DNA of 64,000 nucleotides. It comes from Nymphaea colorata (taxonomy: Eukaryota > Streptophyta > Magnoliopsida > Nymphaeales > Nymphaeaceae). Position 1 is the stretch's first letter. The number at the start of each line of letters is the position of its first letter. The stretch covers positions 23,810,302 through 23,874,301 of the forward strand of contig NC_045143.1 of NCBI RefSeq assembly GCF_008831285.2, written 5' to 3'. The notes under the pieces are model-generated. The model was not told where the DNA came from and searched no databases. It saw nothing but the letters and a program-made list of their open reading frames with translations. Shown piece by piece: positions 1-10,910 of this stretch. Made by a program: the position numbers and the translations under genes.

Positions 1-603
1 ATGAATTTATTAGTCCATAACCAACAAGAAATAAAACAATAGAAAGAGTACACAGGAGTGGTAGAAAAAGTATAAACAGTAAGAAGAGTATAAATGAAAG
101 TTTTTTTCCTTCCACCAAGTTGGAATATGCAACTAATGAAATTGAAGCAAAGCTTTGTTTAGGAGTCTTAAACCCAAAACATTCCCATGTGGTAAAATAT
201 CATTTTGCCAATGAAAGTGAATTTCAGGAATGAAGCTGCCAGCTTGGAATAGTGGTCTGAGGGTTGCCCCTCTCTAACAGAAACTGATAAGACACTGCAG
301 TCTAAACAATGATGTTGGCAAACTCATTGCTATGAGAAAGCTAAGAGCACTGGACAAATCACACTCTACAATAAGTGCATGTATAAAGCTCTAAATTTTG
401 GGATTTAATGGAATGTTTGTAACATAGCACAAAGGGAAAGTGAGAATCAAGATCATTCCAAGCATTTAAATAAGAAAATGTTTGTTGCAAGTCTGGTGGT
501 TGATTGTTGAAACTTGTCACATCAAAACAATTGCAAGGGGTGGCTTTGCCATTTCTCAAAAAGACATCAGGCGAGAGTGCAGCAATAGCTTGTGACCGAA
601 TGC

Positions 604-605
604 TG

Positions 606-639
<34 letters not shown>

Positions 640-641
640 CA
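604..641. repeat. (TA)n microsatellite
   Basis: An alternating TA tract of about 38 bp with one interrupting C. Confidence 0.9.
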
Positions 642-1138
642 GAATGGTGTTTCCCCATGTCTACGTGCACCAGATTAAGTGACATGTTTTTATTTATTTA
701 ACCTAATGGCATAGATTTCCTAATATTTTTTCATAAATCATGATTGGATCATACCTCTAGAAAATAAAGTCATGAATTGTTTACCCAGGAAATGTTAATG
801 GATTGTGAGTAATTGTTTGTTTATGCCCTGGACTTTCCTTTTTACACCTTCAAATAACTTGCTTTGAAGGTTATTTTGTTTGTTAAAGGAACTTTGTAGG
901 TCACGCGTCAAACTATTTGGTTCATCTGATCACTTGATTGAATGGCTAGAGTGGGGAACAGGGAAGCACATAGAATCTAAAGCCACATCAGTCCCAAAAT
1001 AAAACCTAGTATCCAACAATCCCAAGGTGGAGAGTATGGATGTCAAAAAGAAAAATGTAAAGGAGAAGAAAGAAAAAATAGGTGAGAAAAAGAAAGTGTG
1101 GGGAAAAACAGTCCGAAAATGGGAATGCTTATATTATA

Positions 1139-1140
1139 TG

Positions 1141-1177
<37 letters not shown>

Positions 1178-1192
1178 GAGAGAGAGAGAGAT
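1139..1192. repeat. compound (CA)n(TA)n(GA)n microsatellite
   Basis: A run of CA dinucleotides passes directly into TA and then GA dinucleotides. A C-rich stretch follows at about 1245-1290. Confidence 0.9.
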
Positions 1193-1647
1193 TTTATTCT
1201 CACTTAACACAACCTTACCTCTTAGTGTCTCCACGACGACCACACCACACCCCCTCCCCCCCCCTCCCCCCACTCTCCCCACCTCTCTCTTTTTCTCCCT
1301 CTTCTCCTTCAGTAAGGAGGTCGACTAGGAAGTCATGACTGGTGGTAGGGAGATACAAAAGAAATATACACAATAGAGCATAAAGTATAATAACCATCCA
1401 TTATTAACATCCACACCCCCCACAGCACCTACCTCACTCGACTTCAGTGACAGCCTATTTGCAGCATTCATGCAACATAGATCGAAACCAACCATGGAAC
1501 CAGAGAAAGCATAGACTTTTCCTGACCAGTACTTCAATGTTGTATCATAAAATTCCAGTAAAGGTAAATGAAGAACAGATGTTTATGTACTACTACTATG
1601 TATGATCAGACCACCACATTGAACCAGACCAACATGTAAAGGAGAAA

Positions 1648-4600
1648 TTACTTGTTGACATCAGGTACTGCCAGGGGATCAAAAAGCTCTTCCTTTTGCT
1701 CTAGAGGCTGAACCACACTAGCCATCGTTGCCATGTCATGAACACCTTCAACCTGAAACAAGTACCAGATAACTGCTCAAATGTAGTCGCAGACTTTAAA
1801 CATATCAGGCTTAAACATCCTTGGACATGATGAATTTGCGTTTACTTATTTTCCAAAACAGACATAATCATAATTTTAAATACAGGATTGTTTACCATTC
1901 TGATCAATTACCTGGTGATCCATGATGATTTACCACTTTTACAGTCACTTACACTACATTTTCCTGTTATGACAAAAAAAATGCCCCTGAAACTTCTTTC
2001 TCTAACGTCATATCAAAGTTAAATGCCCACATATCTAGTAGAACAACAACACTATTTAGTAACAGGCAACAAGCCTCACGTAGACGCAACATAGGGAGGA
2101 AAAAGGTCTCCCTATTACCTGTTGAGGGTAGCCAGCATAACCACTATAAGCCCCATATGCATATAAAGAAGGATCCTGAGCAGCAGTATATGAGTAAGGA
2201 TCATATCCTTGCCCATAACCATAATAAGCTCCAGCCCATTGGTTAGGATCTTGTTGAACCCAAGCACCAGATTGTTCCTGCAAGGTGAGAATGCCAGTAA
2301 GAATAAATCTTTATGTCGATTTAAGTAATTTAGACTCTAGCATCCTAGTGGATTAAAATAAGTACTGAAAGATGAAGACAGTTTCAAAAACAACAGAAAG
2401 TAACCACTGCAATCTTGTTAGAATGCATAATTGCCTAGATTCTTTATATGTTTCGCTGCAAAGCTATGCTACATGTTCTGAAAAAATGTGGCAAGAGTTC
2501 TTCTGTCAGAACTTGAGTATTTGTTTCATAAGATATTCCAAATTACCCTTCACCATGCATTATGAAGGATGGATGCATTTCACTCTCAGAATTCAATTTT
2601 CAAGGAATGTGAACTACATAAACTTATTTATCAGGTACAATCATATATTGTCAGCTATCCTGTTCAAAATTAATGAAAAACAGGTTAAACGAGGTTATTA
2701 ACAAGACAAGTCTGCTTTCTGGAGGTACTTCTTCTCTCTTTATCTGCTCTCTGTCAAGCAGAATTCAAGCGATGATTGTTTACTGACAAAGATTTGTAAA
2801 GTTACTAAGACTTCGACTTAACTGATTAAACCAGGGCTACTCAAAGCATTATCTTAGGAAAGGAAGCCAAACTTCTTAAGTCGGGTACTTGCTTCAGTGA
2901 AACATGGTAAGAAGCTTACTTCACCTTTGCATCCATCTATATTTTCATTTGTTTCACTTCCACCTTATGATTCTCAGTTGCTTTCTATCGTGTTTCCTCC
3001 AAAATTTTCTCTAAGGTTTCCGAGGGTTGATTTTGGATCTAAGATTTGAGGTTTTTAAATTCAGACCATTAAAATGCAGTGTTTGGTTTTCTTTTTCATT
3101 GGATTGGATTCTTCCTTCTCTCTCCTTCTCTCAGATTCAGGCATCCAACCGCTAGGGGGTGAGTAGTCCAGGGAATCCGACGGCCAGACGAGCGACGGAT
3201 CTCCAGTGGGTGATAGCTCTCTCTCTCTATCTTTGAGCAAGAGAAAGAGGGGTTTGAATCCCTCTTATTCTGGCCGGAAAAGGAGGGCCTTCCAGCCAGA
3301 ATAAGAGGGACTCAAACCCTCTGAAGCCCTCGACCATTGCCAAGGGTTTCGATTTTGAAACCCTCAGGCGGTCACATCCGAAGGTTTCAATTCTGAAACC
3401 CTCGGCAATGGCCAAAAGTTTCTTCTTTTTCTTTTTCCGACAAGCCTTTCACTGGAAGGTCACAGAAGAGAGAGAGAGAAACAGAGAAACAGAGAGAGAG
3501 AGAGAGAGGACCGCAGAGGGAGTTAGGCAGGGGTTATGGTGCGCCTCTTCCTGGCTATCAAACACGCCCTAATGCATTTGAGATGATTACACTAAATTTA
3601 GGTTTAAAATCTCAACTAGTACTACCAATAAGAGCTTGATATAAAGCAACATCGGTGATAGCCTGGTAGACTCCTTGTGACTGTTGAAAGGCCATAAAAA
3701 GTGTTTCAATGGACTTACTTAGCCTTATCCCATTTGTCAGCAAGATGACTGGACCAGCAGAAACTGGATAGGCTGTTAGTTTCATTGTCAATCCCCAAAA
3801 GGCTATGGCAAATTGTTATAATGGATTTTATCATATGACATTGCTTGAGAAGAACGGTCTTCGATCGATTTTGGTGTTCACCCAGTGAAACGATAAATAT
3901 ATGTCAGGTTGGGTTTTTCATAGTTAGTTTGGGCAGGTTCGACTAGAAATGCTATGCTTATGAACAAGACTAACTTCTTCCTGAGCTTTGCAGGGACTAT
4001 TTTATGACGATGGACATCGGCCTCTAGGGGGTTTACTGCACAAGGACCCGCAGAGAAGACAATTGATCCTAGCTAATATAAGATGACAAATTTCTTTTTA
4101 TCTCCACGTCACCTCCTTTACAGTTTCTCTGATTCTCATTTTCTGTTGATTTTGTTTTTTCTTCCAATTCAATTTAGAAGGCATGTCTACATTATTGGTT
4201 TCCTTGCTTCCAAGTCATCTCGCACTTCACACTTCCTAAGAATTTTAGGATCCCACTTGCACTTCCCATATTGTTTCTCACATCTGCTTCCAAGCCTGCC
4301 AACTTTAAATTATATAGCAAAGAGCATGAATACCTTTATAAACAAGAACTTGCAGAAGGAAAAACTATAGATGAAATAAGGGTAACTAGCAAACAAATCA
4401 ATTGCATAGGTTTACTACTGGCAGATAAAAGCAAAAAGAACACAGCTTAGACTAACCGACTGCGTTGTAGGACCTCTGCCCCAAGAAAGACGAACCACTT
4501 GCTGACCAATCATTGTCCCTTGTAACCTTTGCAAAGCTTCTTCAGCAGAATTCCTATATAGTGAAAATGAAACCAATAATTTGCCAAGTCAAAATGGAAA

Positions 4601-7600
4601 AGAGAAAAGGACTAGAGAACAAAAAAAATAGCAAGAGATGTCAACGACAAGTTAATCAAAAAATACCTTGCAACAAATTGTACAAAACCGCATCCTCTTC
4701 CTGGAGGTATTTTAACATAAACAAGATCCCCAAACTGTCCAAAGATATGCCTCAGTTCATCTTCTGAAACATTAACCTCCAACCCGCCAACAAATATCTG
4801 CTAGAACAAATAAAAAACAGACCAGACATCCTGATGAAAGGAAGTAGACTTGCTGAAAACAAGCATGAAATGGATCTTAGAGTATCATGTGAACTCACAG
4901 TTGTATTGTTGGTATCAGTGTCTGCTGGAAACGATTGAGCAGGTGGAATGCTGTAAGTTGGTACCTGATATGCAACTGCATATAAATCCAATTGATACTA
5001 ACTCTTTGTTCTTTAAGAATAAAACAAAATGAAATGTCATAGATCCCAAGAAAGTTGACGGCATACTGGTGATCATTTCCCAAGGAAAAACATGCTCCAG
5101 TTATAAAAAGGAAATCTGAACACTACAGAAGTATACAAACAATAACAGCAACAGCATTACCAACTATAATAAAACAAAAATAACAATGAACAGGATCCCT
5201 TGTAGTTCAGAACCATAGCATAGACTGAGCCAGAAAAGTACAAAACTGATCTTACAAACTTTATTTCATATAAGCATCTTTCTAAGTTGGTGCTTAATCA
5301 CAAAGAAAGTTGGTGGTTAATAAATAATATCTTAACCCACCTTCTTATGATGCATGTTTAACAAGGTTGATAGAAAAAAAAATCTTGCAGAATAATACAT
5401 CCAAATTTTGGACTTTTTTACGAAAATAATTCAATCAGTTTGTAAATCAAGTAGTTGACCTTATGGGCAAAAGAAACCGTAGACCAGCTCTTAGTTTTTT
5501 TGGGATCTCCAAAGACTATGACATAGTTAAAATACATTAAACACAAGTATCTTTTGGGCATCAAAACTTACTCATGATACTGACATTTGCATGCATATGC
5601 TACGTGTCTCTATCATCACTTAAACTGTCTTTGAGTGAACCAAACATCTTCAGTGTGCTGAAAAGGAACCCAATTCTGCTCCTGCCTTGACTTGCAATAT
5701 GTCTATTTGTACAATACACAATCCATATTCCACTTTTATCAAAGCAAAGGGTAACAATCGGTATTCTCTTGTGCAACTCCTGCTAAAATATTCCAACACA
5801 ACCTCCAGTTTCTTATAAATGTCATAGAGTAGCTGTTCAAATTCACTCCACAAGCTCAGGATACAACTTCATTCTCCCTTCTTCTCCATGTCCTATATAG
5901 GTTGGCTTGATTTTTCTCACTCACCACAGATCCGTTATTTCAAAAAAACAATACATGACACTTTCTGAATTTCCAGTATGGAAAATATTATGATACTATC
6001 ATGAACAAAATATTCTTTGAGATTTTGAAAATAACACGAGATTTTCTCTTTGAAAACAGCTTATGCTGTGTTGGCAAGAAAAACATGATATTTTCAAAAA
6101 AAAAAAAGAAAGCTTATATTTGTGATTCTGCTACAAAACCATGCCTAGTCTTATGCAACATAAAGTCATGTTGGTGTATTAATATCATCAATTCTTATAC
6201 TGCTGACATACTACATAGCAACATGCAGATTAATACGGAAAAAAAAAGAAAGAAACAACCTAAAGATACTAGAAGGATAGTAGTGAAAAAGACAAACCAC
6301 AAACAATACCTTCAACAAATGATGAACTTTCTTCCCAAAAAAAAAAGTAGAATTAAAGTATTAAACATAAAAGAAAAAAAACCTTTAGCAGTTGGATACT
6401 GTTGCTGGGTAGCAGCAGTCTTCTTTGGAGTAGCTTGACTAATCCGCATTGGCCTAGATGAACAATAAACTCCGTTCATTTCAGTCAATGCACGATTTCT
6501 TTCTGTCTCATCAGCAAATTTAACAAATCCATAACCCTTTGAACGACCAGTATTAGGATCTGTTACAACCTTAGCACCCCTTACAGATGGATATTGGGCT
6601 CTGAAGGTCTCTTGCAACAAGTAATCTGTAACATCAGGTGACAGATCCCCAACAAAAATGGAATGTTCAGGTCCTGCATCTGCACGCCTTTCACCAATTC
6701 CAAAAGAGGCCCAATTCATCCTGAAACACTGTTCAGTTCCAGGCATTTGTGTCCCATTGTATGTCTGCAGAATTCTTTCAGCTGCTGCATGTGACACAAA
6801 CTCAACAAAGCCATAACCTTCGGGGTGACCAGTAATCTTATTGCGTATTATCTTCACTGAGACAACCTGCTCACAAGGCACCAACATAACTTAATCTTTA
6901 TCCAAAGGCACATGCATAGAAAAGCCAACACACTTAACCATACATACCCACATAAATTTGTGGTGTTTTCTTTTCACTAGGCACGTCCAAAATATATCAA
7001 TTTCAGTTGGTCGGGAAAGAAAATGCTCAGATATAAAAATTCTAAACACTTTGAAGTCAGATACCTAAAGACCAAAAGACAAATAGAAGGAAAATACAAT
7101 CACAAGGTTATTGATGATTTTCCCAGATAAATTCTTGCACAAAGTGAATTTAAAATAAAATGCCTTCTCAAAGATAACCATGGTAAAAATGAATAGGCTA
7201 CAATTAGATACACAAAATAGAAACTCCAATCCAGCATTTAAAACCCAGGGAATTAACCACATTGACTTGGTTGACCTGGTGATTCAGTTGCCTGCCTGAC
7301 CAAAATAATGAATGACTAGGAAGTTGACAATACTCAACCAACTCATGGGATGTACTAGCCAAGTCACCTAATTTTTCAGCCAAATTATGGATCACTCAAC
7401 TGAGTTTTAGCAGTAGTTGGCTCAGTTATAGGTTGGTTCAACGTAGTCAATTATGTATATGACATTCCTATGTGTGTTACGCAGGTACAGGTATGCTTTC
7501 AAAATAATGTTAAAACTTATGACACACATGCACACAGAGACATAGATACTTTATATAATGCTCTAGTATATTGTATACAAATTACAATGTAATACAATAT

Positions 7601-10588
7601 GCATATACTAATAATATATCTCAATCTCTCAAATTACTGATCATGAATATAATGTACCTTTCTCATCTAGAGGTTGATCTATAAAGAATCACCAGTCCAA
7701 ATAGTTGACTGGGAAAGGCTCTAAAAGGGGAGATCTTCATTTCATGAATCTTTTGTAGCTTTCTAAAATTCATTTTCTACTGTTGCGAAAAGAATAATGA
7801 TGTTCATATTGGGCACAATAGATTGAAACATTCTAGTTTTCAAAAGGTATAGTGTATACCTTTTCTAACAGGATTATGCAATGAGAACAATAAATGTAAT
7901 GATTGCATTTGGCAAATGACATCCATTCCTTTTGGAGAAAGAATATTCTTTTGCAATGAGAACAATTGAAGTATGAATTTGAACACATGGATTCTATCAC
8001 TTATAATGTCAAAAGGATGTTTTTTTATTATGTAATATTGGTAAATGACTTCGCTATATACACCTGCATATATTTGCCCAAATTAAAATCAGAAGTTTTT
8101 GAAAATTTAAAGAGATCTCATGAGATGATAAAGGATAAATTTAACACCAACATTAGAAATTTTAAATTGGACTCGGTTAGAATATTTATCAGAAAATTTT
8201 CAGTCCAAACTAAAAGAAAATTGCCAAAATGGAATCATTCATTAAATGTCTTGTCCTAACTCCTAAGACCTCATTGAAAGTTGAAAGTTGAAACCACAAG
8301 AACTCTAATTACTTCAAAAGAAGTACCAAAAAATTTTAGGCCAGCAGCCCTTACATCTGCATATCTAATAAATAGACTTCCTTCAGAAACAGTAAATGAC
8401 TAAATATTTCTCCATTTCACAAACTTTTCAACTTAGAGCCTGATTGAGAAAAAATTAATAATTTTGGATGAAAATTATTTTCCTTTGAATAATAAGAATG
8501 ATAAGCTATCAAGTCAATGTGTATTTTTTGGCTATTCAAAAACAGAAAAAGAATTTAGATATTATGACATAAAGAATTATAAATTATACGTTTCTAGAAA
8601 TGTAACTTTTCTTGAAAATGAAAAAGAATTTGATGAAAGTACCTTTAAGAGACATATGGAATACTTTCACTTACTAATGAAGATCATTGTCACAAATGTT
8701 ATTCTCAAATATATGCATGTGAAAACAATTTGGTTATAGAGATTTCCAGAGAAACCATAGAGGAAAATGTAGATGTGAGTGAAACAATATAAATCTAAGT
8801 CACACAGGTGGAGGTACATGTGAAAATGTAGGTATGGTGATATCTCTTCGAACATGGCAGGTTAAAAAAAAAGTGGACATGGGAGTATGGCAAAGTATAT
8901 AATCGACAAAAATGCCTACTGGTGACACGGACAAAGTTGGACATCTTTTAGTAATTTTTTCATTCGGTTCCCATAATAAGGTCATCAATCAGGTGCAGGC
9001 AACAGCATGCTCTCTATGATATTAGTGTGGATCCATGTGAAAGTGAAACAGCTTTGACAATAGCATGCCAAGGTTGAATCTATGCCTGATAAAGGCAGTC
9101 AGCCCAAATGTGCGGCCCGATTCCTCCATCTTTTGGAACTGATAGAGCATCATAAGTATCAGCCTCCTTTTTGTAGGGGCAGAGGGGGCGGCGCGGGGGG
9201 GGGGGAGAGGGGAGAGAGAGAGAGAGAGAAGAAATGGGTTGGGTTTTCTGCTCGATTAGCAAGCATAGTTACAGCTACGGCAATGGCACATGACATTGTC
9301 ATGGCCTACATGTCCCACTTCAAAGTTCAAACACTCTGGCAAGGTACAAGTGCTGCTACTGCTACTCAGTCTGTCATGTCATCCCATCAAAATTCATTGT
9401 TTCCATCGCTATTCTTGTTGTCCGGCAAAGGTAATAATGACCTATGCCCTCCTACACACCATCGTTCCCATTTCCCCTTCCCTTGTTTACCATTGTTGTT
9501 CGATGTGATTGCATGCCAGTAAAAGATAAAAGAGAACAAACCCAAATATCTTGTTCTTCCTTGCCAATGACTGATGTCGAAAGTGTGTTTGTTTCATCAA
9601 CTTCTCTATCGTTTGTTGTTTAATTGGTTGTCTATGGGTTTTCAAAACCTTAGGTACCAGATCAACCTCTTCTGTAAATTTAGCTCCGCAAGAGTTGGGT
9701 ACCAGCACATTCACGTACCATTGTTACATATCTATAACCAGTACATTGTCATTTTAAGATAGAATGGTAAATGGACGTGCCAGTGAAGACTGTGACAGAA
9801 ACATATCCTAAAGACAACACTGCTCCATATATGCGCTCAGGAATAAAACGCCAATATCCTATTTAATCAGAAGAACCACAGAACCCTAATCCTGCAGTCA
9901 ATACAAAAAGCAACTGAAACGACAAAAAGGTAATATGTGAAAATGGACAGATGGAGCACCCAACCACGCAGCTGTGAAACAAACAACCACAGAACCCTAA
10001 TCCTGCAGCCAATACAAAATATCAACTGAAAGGATGGAACGGGTATCCTGTGAAAAGGGATATGGGGTCGCGCATGGGCACGCATACATACGCACGAGAG
10101 AGGGAGAGACAGACCTTAGACATGCACAAAAACTATAGTTCAAAGGCATGGGCAACTGTAACATGAAATAGAAGAAGCAAGACGAAGAAGAAGAATTGAC
10201 TCAAAGAAAAACAAGGAAAGGTCCAGAAAGCAGAAAGCATAGCGCACAAGAACCCTAACAGAAAAAACAGAAAGCAGATGAAAAGTCCGAGCCCCCCAAC
10301 CCAAAATCCCCAGAAGGACAACTACTTCGAGACCCGCCCACAAAAGAGTAGCCACCCCAAAAAACAGGAAAACAGACGAAGGGTTACGAATGGAATGAGA
10401 ATGGAGGGTAGGTAGAAGTGTGTTACCTCGCCGGTGTGAGCGAAGCAGCTGTGGAGGTACGCCTCGTCCACCCAGTATTGAAGGTCGCCGATCCAGAGAG
10501 ACCGCACCTCCTCCACTGTCGTCGGCTGATGATGCTGCGGCTGCGGGTGTGAATGCACCGCTCCCCATTGGTGCTGCTGAGCATCCAT
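1648..10588 (-). CDS. RBP45/RBP47-type polyadenylate-binding protein, three RRMs, seven exons
   Basis: Exons read on the minus strand: 10588-10427, 6866-6383, 4975-4899, 4797-4667, 4553-4457, 2277-2119 and 1752-1648. All junctions are GT-AG and phases are consistent, giving 1215 nt and 404 aa with a TAA stop. Three RNA recognition motifs are visible. RRM1 is at about 29-106 (RNP2 LWIGDL 31-36, RNP1 GYGFVEFV 71-78). RRM2 is at about 122-202 (IFVGDL 124-129, KGYGFVKF 164-171). RRM3 is at 242-312 (IFVGGL 242-247, RGCGFVQF 275-282). The N-terminus is Q/H-rich and exon 6 (318-370) is rich in Tyr, Gly and Gln. Length and order match the plant RBP45/RBP47/UBP1 family, nuclear and stress-granule proteins that bind poly(A) and U-rich RNA. 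The paralogue (45A, 45B or 45C) cannot be assigned. The start is the ATG just before the conserved first RRM, and no lesions are seen. Intron 1 is unusually long (3560 bp). Confidence 0.93.
3246..3413. repeat. two adjacent inverted repeats (hairpins) in intron 5 of the RBP45-like gene
   Basis: Arm 3246-3279 is nearly complementary to 3290-3322, with a 10-nt loop. Immediately after, arm 3331-3365 is nearly complementary to 3380-3413, with a loop of about 14 nt. Each stem is about 33-35 bp with a few mismatches. A transcript from either strand could fold into two neighbouring long stems. This could be a MITE remnant or a small-RNA-like precursor; no target is known. Confidence 0.75.
3467..3510. 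repeat. (GA)n-rich low-complexity tract
   Basis: Imperfect GAGA runs interrupted by GAAACA, just downstream of the paired inverted repeats in intron 5. Confidence 0.75.
4798..4803 (-). promoter_or_regulatory. tandem (NAGNAG) splice acceptor before RRM3
   Basis: On the minus strand intron 3 ends in TAGCAG followed by the ATA codon that opens RRM3 (IFVGGL). Both AGs are in frame. The distal one matches the family reading (TT|IF); the proximal one would add one glutamine before Ile242. Which is used cannot be told from the DNA. Confidence 0.55.
7966..8739 (+). pseudogene. Ty1/copia integrase fossil in intron 1 of the RBP45-like gene
   Basis: This plus-strand piece, antisense to the host gene, reads as broken fragments of a copia integrase. 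Around 8040-8100 there is a match to the first catalytic Asp region (DFAIYTCIYLPKLKSEVF). A degenerate form of the second Asp motif follows at about 8150-8190 (KLDSVRIF). Remnants of a YLINRLPSETV-like stretch lie near 8350-8400. An SH3-like C-terminal region with FFGYSKTEKEFRYYD and YVSRNVTF lies at 8500-8620. Stops and frameshifts separate these parts, and no LTRs or reverse transcriptase were seen nearby. It is an old, dead fragment tolerated in the intron. Confidence 0.65.
9874..10060. repeat. imperfect direct repeat, two copies 111 bp apart, in intron 1
   Basis: A block starting AACCACAGAACCCTAATCCT at 9874 recurs at 9985. Similarity continues for about 60-70 bp with scattered changes. 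This is a local duplication inside intron 1 of the RBP45-like gene. Confidence 0.7.
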
Positions 10589-10910
10589 CTCACTCTCTCT
10601 CTTCCCCTCCCTCTCCCTAATTTCAAGGTTCTCTTGGCGCCCGCCGCCCGAAGCCAGGCCTTCCCTTCGTATTTATTGTTTTGCCTTCAATGAAAACGGC
10701 GAGATTTGAGGCGTGAACAGACGGGCTGGGGTGCCAAGGCGTGCAGCGTGCTGTGTCCTTCGAACGCCAGAACGGAACGAACGCGGCCCCTCCCTTGCCA
10801 TACTCGACCCTACTGAGCCGGGCTCGACCCAAACAAAACAAAAAAGAAAAGAGCATCGGCCGGCCCGATTTCTTATCGGATCGGCTCGGTTTGACCCAAG
10901 CTCGGGTGGG
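10589..10910 (-). promoter_or_regulatory. 5' UTR and proximal promoter of the RBP45-like gene, cut short by LTR A
   Basis: Only 322 bp separate the start codon at 10588 from the first base of the 5' LTR of element A. The segment nearest the ATG is CT-rich on the plus strand. The part at 10780-10910 is rich in GGGTCGG/CCGGGCTCGACC-like strings resembling GC-rich ends of plant DNA elements. No clear TATA box was identified. The promoter must fit here or extend into LTR A, which is oriented away from the gene. Confidence 0.5.

Larger units (their letters stand above)
1..1647. other. 3' flank of the RBP45-like gene, no other gene seen
   Basis: No convincing coding region is seen on either strand. 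The part next to 1647 probably includes the 3' untranslated region of the minus-strand RBP45-like gene. The rest is AT-rich with two compound microsatellites, listed separately. Short open frames here have no recognisable domain and run through simple repeats. Confidence 0.5.

Noticed and set aside
1043-1397. Overlapping short frames over the microsatellite region
   Set aside because: They run through CA/TA/GA and C-rich repeats and lack any recognisable residues.
4083-4370. 95-aa plus-strand frame in intron 5 of the RBP45-like gene
   Set aside because: AT/CT-rich composition, antisense to the gene and without recognisable features.
10906-10910. GTGGG as a target-site duplication of element A or of the whole nest
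   Set aside because: It does not match the bases after A's right LTR (CTCTT) or after B's right LTR (TAGTC).
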